From the NCBI RefSeq assembly GCF_000515115.1, contig NZ_KI911537.1:168418-232417 (forward strand): a DNA stretch of 64,000 nucleotides, read 5' to 3'. This document shows positions 59,863 to 64,000 of this stretch, in pieces. A program made the position numbers and the translations under genes. Every line of letters begins with the position of its first letter. Positions within the stretch are counted from its first letter, which is position 1. The DNA comes from Nocardiopsis sp. CNT312 (GTDB lineage Bacteria; Actinomycetota; Actinomycetes; Streptosporangiales; Streptosporangiaceae). The notes under the pieces were generated by a model. That model saw only the letters and a list, made by a program, of their open reading frames with translations, was not told the origin of the DNA and made no database searches.

Positions 59863-61308
59863 TCAGCGGTTGCGTACGCACTTGGCGTACAGGTCGAGCA
59901 GCCTGCCGTCGGGGTCGTAGTCCGCCTTGAGGCGGGCGTAGGCCGTCCCGTTGTAGAGCCGCCAGAAGCGCTCCTCGGTGTAGAAGGCGTCCGAGTACAG
60001 CGACTTGTGGCCGCCGAGGCACTCGACCTCCTCCTCCACGAGACGGTTGTGGTGGGCCCGGCGCTGGCCGGGCACCGTGTCGACGAGTCCCCAGAAGCCG
60101 AAGTTGACGTACAGGCGGTCGCTCTCCAGCGGGTAGAGCGGCCACACGTGCCCGTCGGCGGCCCCTGCGGAGGCCGGTTCCCGCAGCCGCAGGGGGCACA
60201 TCCACACGGGGCTCATGCCGATCCGAGCGTGGAAGAAGTCGAGGAACTCCGCGCCGCGTTCGACGCCGACCTCGACGTCCTGGATGAGCGGTTCCCGGGG
60301 CCGCCTGCCACGGTAGTGGTCGAGCAGCCGGGAGAAGTCGGTGCGCCGGTCCCAGGCGACGAGCCTGCGGTAGACGTCGGAGCGCTTGAGCGCGCGCGGC
60401 CACAGGGGGCGGACCAGGGGGTGCTGGGCGCCGAAGGCACGGGAGCACCAGAACCAGTCGGTGTCCCACCGCCACAGGTAGTCGTGGGTGGTGAGGTAGT
60501 CGCCCGGCCCCGTCCCGGCATAGTCGCGGATGGAGCGGTAGTAGATGCCGGTTCCGGTGTAGTCACTGGTCCACGGCGCGTGGTCGGTGAAGCGGGCGAG
60601 GGTGAGGTAGAGCTCGTCGGGGCCGAAGGCCACCCCGTCCACGAAGTCGACGGGCCGCCCGTCGTGTTCGGCGGCACCGCAGATCCGTTCGAGGGCGGCC
60701 ATGGCCTCGGCCGCGTCGTGGAACCTCAGGTGGCGCAGATGTACGTACGGGGAGACGGGCTCCAGCTCGATGCGCAGGCGCAGCGCGTAGCCGAGGGTTC
60801 CGTAGGAGTTGGGGAAGCCGTGGAACAGGTCGGCGTGCCGGTTGTCACGGGTGGCGGTGACGACCTCACCCGAGCCGGTGAGGATCTCCATCTCCTGGAC
60901 GGACTCGTGCGGCAGCCCGTTGCGGAAGGAGGTGGACTCGATGCCCAGCCCGGTGACCGCACCACCCACGGTGATGGTCCGCAGTTGCGGGACGACCAAC
61001 GGCATCAGCCCGTGCGGGAGGGTGGCGGCGACGAGGTCCTCATAGGTGGTCATACCACCCACGTCGGCCAGGCCCTCCACGGGGTCGATGCCGATGACGC
61101 CGGAGAAGGACGACACGTCCAGCGGCGGGGACGCCGAGGGTTCGCGGAAGCGGAAGAGGTTGGAGGTGGGTTTGGCCAGACGGACGGGTGCGTCCCCGGG
61201 CAGCGCCCGGAACTCCCGGCGCAGCCGCCGGACGGCCTCGTCGTGCGCGGCGAGCCCCGGCCGTCCCCCCGCCGTACTCGTGCCTGTGTCCTGCTGTGGA
61301 GGTGCCAT
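59863..61308 (-). CDS. tmsA: FAD-binding 10-methylene fatty acid reductase
   Basis: A 481-aa protein from ATG 61308. Residues ~45-210 are a PCMH-type FAD-binding domain: LDVSSFSGVIGIDPVEGLADVGGMTTYEDLVAATLPHGLMPLVVPQLRTITVGGAVTGLGIESTSFRNGLPHESVQEMEIL. The second half (RGAEFLDFFHARIGMSPVWMCPLRL, WPLYPLESDRLYVNFGFWG, HKSLYSDAFYTEERFWRLYNGTAY) matches the DWARF1/DHCR24-like oxidoreductases. Beside a CFA-like methyltransferase this is TmsA, which uses NADPH to reduce the 10-methylene group to 10-methyl, giving tuberculostearic-type acids. These lipids are typical of Nocardiopsis and mycobacteria. Confidence 0.88.
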   Translation of the reverse strand: MAPPQQDTGTSTAGGRPGLAAHDEAVRRLRREFRALPGDAPVRLAKPTSNLFRFREPSASPPLDVSSFSGVIGIDPVEGLADVGGMTTYEDLVAATLPHGLMPLVVPQLRTITVGGAVTGLGIESTSFRNGLPHESVQEMEILTGSGEVVTATRDNRHADLFHGFPNSYGTLGYALRLRIELEPVSPYVHLRHLRFHDAAEAMAALERICGAAEHDGRPVDFVDGVAFGPDELYLTLARFTDHAPWTSDYTGTGIYYRSIRDYAGTGPGDYLTTHDYLWRWDTDWFWCSRAFGAQHPLVRPLWPRALKRSDVYRRLVAWDRRTDFSRLLDHYRGRRPREPLIQDVEVGVERGAEFLDFFHARIGMSPVWMCPLRLREPASAGAADGHVWPLYPLESDRLYVNFGFWGLVDTVPGQRRAHHNRLVEEEVECLGGHKSLYSDAFYTEERFWRLYNGTAYARLKADYDPDGRLLDLYAKCVRNR

Positions 61309-61485
61309 CCCAGTTCCCGCTTCCGGTCCCGGCGCGCGTGACGCACGGCATGGTGTGATCCGCCCCCGGCACGAAATGTGTGGGACGGGCCGATCTCCTC
61401 AGTTCTACCTACCGGTAACGGATTTTTGCCACCCCATTTGCGCCCGTGTCGCTTGGAGAGGCCCTCGACCAGCGATACCCAGTGA

Positions 61486-61501
61486 TGTGACCTGGATCAC
61501 T
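61486..61501. promoter_or_regulatory. Crp-like binding site in the tmsA/CYTH-CHAD divergent region
   Basis: TGTGACCTGGATCACT matches nine of ten fixed bases of TGTGA-N6-TCACA, the Crp/Fnr-family consensus also used by actinobacterial Crp. It lies 88 bases upstream of the CYTH-CHAD start and 178 from tmsA. Confidence 0.6.
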
Positions 61502-61588
61502 CAACCGGCGATCCCGTCCGCGCCCTTCCGTACCGGGCCCGGCGATGGTGCAATGGGCGAAAGGAACCCCGAGCGGAGGGGGCCTCCG

Positions 61589-63103
61589 TTGAACGACCAC
61601 CTCGAGGTCGAGACCACGTTCGCCATGGACGGGGACCTGCCCGACCTGTCCGGAACCACCCCGGGCGGCGTGCGCTCCGAGGCCTTCCGCCTCGAAGCCA
61701 CCTACTACGACACCGCCGGACTGCGCCTGGCGGCCCGCGGCATCACCTGCCGCCGCCGCACCGGCGGCTCCGACGCCGGCTGGCACCTCAAGGTCCCCTG
61801 GGGCGAGGGCACTCGCCGCGAACTGCACGCCCCCCTCTCCTGCGACCCGCCCGCGAACTTCGTCGGCCTGTCCGCCGCGGCCGCACGCGGCGCGCCCCTG
61901 CTGCCGGTGGCCCGGATCGACACCGAACGCACCGAGCACCGTCTGGAGGACGAGGACGGTGCCGCCCTGGTCGTGGTCGCCGACGACCACGTGACCTCCC
62001 GCGACCTGGCGCCCCGCACCGCCGACGGCACCGTCGGCGCGGAGGACTCCTGGCGCGAGGTCGAGGCCGAACTCGCCGACGGCGACCGCTCCGACCTCGA
62101 CCGCGTCACCGCGGTGCTGACCCGGTCGGGCGCCCGGCCGGCCGAGTACCCCTCCAAGCTGCGCCGAGCGCTGGGCCACCGGCTGCCTCCCCCGCTCCCG
62201 CGGCACCCGGGCTCGGGCGACGCCGCGACGGTCCTGGCCCACCTGGCCCGGTACACCGACCGACTGCTCGCCTTCGACCCGCTCGTACGCCGCTTCGAGC
62301 CAGACGCCGTACACCAGATGCGGGTGACCAGCCGCCGCCTGCGCAGCGCCCTGACCGGGTTCCGCTCGGTCCTGCGACGCTCCCAGACCCGCCCCGTCGC
62401 CGACGAACTGCGCCACCTGGCCGCCGTGCTCGGCGAGGTCAGGGACCTGGAGGTGCTGCGCGAGCGCTGGACCGCGCACCTGGAGCGCCTGCCCGACCAC
62501 CTGGTGGGACGGGACCGCAGCGGCGTCTGGCTCACCTACCTCGACGAACGCATGGAGCGGGCCCGGTCCGAGGTGGACGCGTTCCTCAACAGCCCGCGCT
62601 ACTTCGCCCTCCTCGACTCACTCGACACGCTGCTCGCCGCGCCGCCGCTGCGCAAGAAGGCGGCACGTGGGAACACCGACCTCCTGGCCAGGGACATCAC
62701 CCGGGCGTGCGCACGCCTGCGGGACCGCCACGACGCAGCACTCGCCGCCGACGCCGCGGGGGACCCCCAACAGCGGGCCGCGGCCTGGCACGAGGTGCGC
62801 AAGTCCGCCAAACGGGTCCGCTACGCCGCACGGATGGCCCAGAGCGGTCTGGGCAAACCCGCCAAACGGCTCGGCAAGTGGGCCCGCGACCTCCAGGACG
62901 TCCTGGGCCGCTACCAGGACGGCCGCGTGGGCCTGGCCTACCTGGACACCGTCGGCGACGACCTGATCCGCACCCAACCCGACGACCGCGAGTCCGTCCT
63001 GCTCACCCTGGGCGCCGTCGCCGGTTTGGAGGCCGCCGGCGGGGAGGGCCTCCTCGACGAGGCCGAACACGTGTGGGGCTCGGGCTCGCGCCTGTGGACG
63101 TGA
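61589..63103 (+). CDS. CYTH and CHAD domain protein
   Basis: A 504-aa protein read from TTG 61589, seven bases after GAGCGGAGGGGG; ATG 61553 is the alternative but has no good ribosome-binding site. N-terminal CYTH domain (residues ~1-200) opens LEVETTF with the ExE pair and has YYDTAGLRLAARGITCRRRTGG, WHLKVP and later acidic residues (EVEAEL): a triphosphate tunnel. CHAD domain (~210-500): AVHQMRVTSRRLRSALTGFRSVL and EVRKSAKRVRYAARMAQ are the paired basic helices that bind polyphosphate. Such fusions bind or hydrolyse inorganic triphosphate/polyphosphate. Gene is divergent from tmsA and followed 39 bases later by the racemase-like gene. Confidence 0.9.
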   Translation: MNDHLEVETTFAMDGDLPDLSGTTPGGVRSEAFRLEATYYDTAGLRLAARGITCRRRTGGSDAGWHLKVPWGEGTRRELHAPLSCDPPANFVGLSAAAARGAPLLPVARIDTERTEHRLEDEDGAALVVVADDHVTSRDLAPRTADGTVGAEDSWREVEAELADGDRSDLDRVTAVLTRSGARPAEYPSKLRRALGHRLPPPLPRHPGSGDAATVLAHLARYTDRLLAFDPLVRRFEPDAVHQMRVTSRRLRSALTGFRSVLRRSQTRPVADELRHLAAVLGEVRDLEVLRERWTAHLERLPDHLVGRDRSGVWLTYLDERMERARSEVDAFLNSPRYFALLDSLDTLLAAPPLRKKAARGNTDLLARDITRACARLRDRHDAALAADAAGDPQQRAAAWHEVRKSAKRVRYAARMAQSGLGKPAKRLGKWARDLQDVLGRYQDGRVGLAYLDTVGDDLIRTQPDDRESVLLTLGAVAGLEAAGGEGLLDEAEHVWGSGSRLWT

Positions 63104-63142
63104 GGGCGCGGCGGGACCGGTCGCGGCATAGAATCTGCAACC

Positions 63143-63934
63143 GTGCGCATCGCTCTCGTTGACTCCGGAATCGGCATGCTCTCCACGGCGGCGGCCCTGC
63201 ACGCCGCACGCCCGGACGCCGACCTCGTCCTGTCCATGGACCCGGACCACATGCCCTGGGGCCCGCGCACCCCGGAGGAGATCATCGGGCGCGTCCTGGC
63301 CGGGGCCCGCGCGGCGCGCGAGGCCTCGGACCGGGAGGACCTGACCGCAGTGGTAGTGCCCTGCAACACCGCCTCCGTCCACGGACTGGCCGCTCTGAGG
63401 GCCGAGTTCGAACCGCGGATCCCGGTGATCGGCACGGTCCCGCCGATCAAGCCCGCCGCGGCGGCGGGCGGGCCGATCGCGGTGTGGTCCACGGCGGCGA
63501 CCACCCGCAGCGCCTACCAGAACCGGCTCATCGAGACCTTCGCCTCGGGCGTCGAGGTCACCCCCGTGGCCTGCCTCGGTCTGGCTGAGGCGGTGGAGTC
63601 CGCCGACCCGCGGATGATCGCCGACGCCCTGGCCTACGCGGCCGAGCGGACCCCGGACGCCGTCCGGGGGGTGGTCCTGGGCTGTACGCACTACGACCTG
63701 GTCGGGGACGGTGCCCTCGCGGCCCTGGGACGCACCGTGGACACGTTCACGGCCGCCGACGCCGTGGCCGCGCAGACCCTGCGCAGAATCGGCACGCCTC
63801 CCCCCGGGGAGGCGCCGGGCCGGGTCACCGTCCTGGCCAGTGGACGGCCCTCCCGGCTGCCCGGGGCCGCGCTCGCCTACCCGGCCGGCCGCGCGCTGGC
63901 CACCGCCGCCCCGGCCTCCGGCGCGGTCCGGTAG
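63143..63934 (+). CDS. Glutamate racemase-like Asp/Glu racemase family protein
   Basis: A 263-aa protein from GTG 63143. It has the MurI pattern: DSGIGM at the start (Asp7-Ser8), VVPCNTASVHGLAAL with catalytic Cys74, and VVLGCTHYDLV with catalytic Cys181 and the Thr-His pair. Length fits glutamate racemase (L- to D-Glu for peptidoglycan). Departures from typical MurI: DSGIGML instead of DSGVGG, and MPWGPRTPEE in place of the usual APYGxK segment. A housekeeping murI is expected elsewhere in such genomes, so this may be a paralogue of different substrate. It follows CYTH-CHAD by 39 bases on the same strand. Confidence 0.82.
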   Translation: MRIALVDSGIGMLSTAAALHAARPDADLVLSMDPDHMPWGPRTPEEIIGRVLAGARAAREASDREDLTAVVVPCNTASVHGLAALRAEFEPRIPVIGTVPPIKPAAAAGGPIAVWSTAATTRSAYQNRLIETFASGVEVTPVACLGLAEAVESADPRMIADALAYAAERTPDAVRGVVLGCTHYDLVGDGALAALGRTVDTFTAADAVAAQTLRRIGTPPPGEAPGRVTVLASGRPSRLPGAALAYPAGRALATAAPASGAVR

Positions 63935-64000
63935 GGCTCCACCGGCCCGACCACCATGGCGGCCCGGCCCTGGCCGTCCTGGCCGGGCACCCCCGCGGCG

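Overview
The window is high-GC DNA with dense G/C-ended codons, frequent GTG starts and many GC-rich hairpins just past stop codons. That is typical of a filamentous actinomycete. Three clues point to the Nocardiopsaceae (Nocardiopsis/Thermobifida side), as an inference rather than a proof. (1) There is a hrdB-type principal sigma factor close to topoisomerase IV parE and parC, an arrangement shared with Streptomyces. (2) A CelR/CebR-type operator lies in front of a secreted beta-1,3-glucanase. (3) There is a tmsA/tmsB pair for 10-methyl branched fatty acids, which are chemotaxonomic markers of Nocardiopsis. I saw no rRNA, tRNA, CRISPR array, prophage or insertion sequence.

Layout. 1-2.0 kb: the 3' end of an ATP-grasp gene, an inositol-monophosphatase-family gene and a DUF3145 gene. 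2.1-5.5 kb: a compact set of a small divergent sigma factor, a beta-rich 136-aa protein and a TPR-CHAT protease-like protein; this is the best candidate for an incompletely described system. 5.5-15 kb: metabolic and housekeeping genes (MBL hydrolase, enoyl-CoA hydratase, DUF5998, a Pat-type GNAT/acyl-CoA-synthetase fusion, PfkB kinase, RecQ-like helicase with a C-terminal PRTase-like motif), then 1.2 kb without a convincing gene. 15.6-18.6 kb: a GH81 glucanase behind a CelR/CebR-like operator and followed by a terminator. 18.7-30 kb: core block with parC, beta-carbonic anhydrase, a TPR protein, a Cds1-like PLP enzyme, parE, DUF7455, GNAT, yaaA and hrdB. 30-36 kb: a PAS/GAF/PP2C phosphatase, small proteins, an unknown 558-aa protein, a 4 x 52 bp tandem repeat and a tyrosine phosphatase. 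36-45 kb: a sugar nucleotidyltransferase, a membrane-anchored tandem AAA+ protein, rnhB, a small membrane protein, a two-gene SPFH (flotillin-like) operon and a CBS protein. 45.5-50.4 kb: the nrdJ-nrdR operon divergent from lexA, with an NrdR-box-like site, an unexplained 18-bp palindrome and a near-consensus SOS box between them. 50.4-57.5 kb: a lipoprotein hydrolase, two small envelope proteins, leuS and a fatty-acyl-CoA ligase. 57.6-64 kb: two small unknowns, tmsB-tmsA, a CYTH-CHAD protein behind a Crp-like site, and a glutamate-racemase-like protein.

How the genes fit together. lexA, nrdR and nrdJ tie DNA-damage response to dNTP supply. hrdB, parE and parC form the core transcription/topology block. 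The acyl-CoA ligase, enoyl-CoA hydratase, protein acetyltransferase and tms genes touch lipid metabolism. Starts were chosen by Shine-Dalgarno position and family length; I note where they are uncertain.
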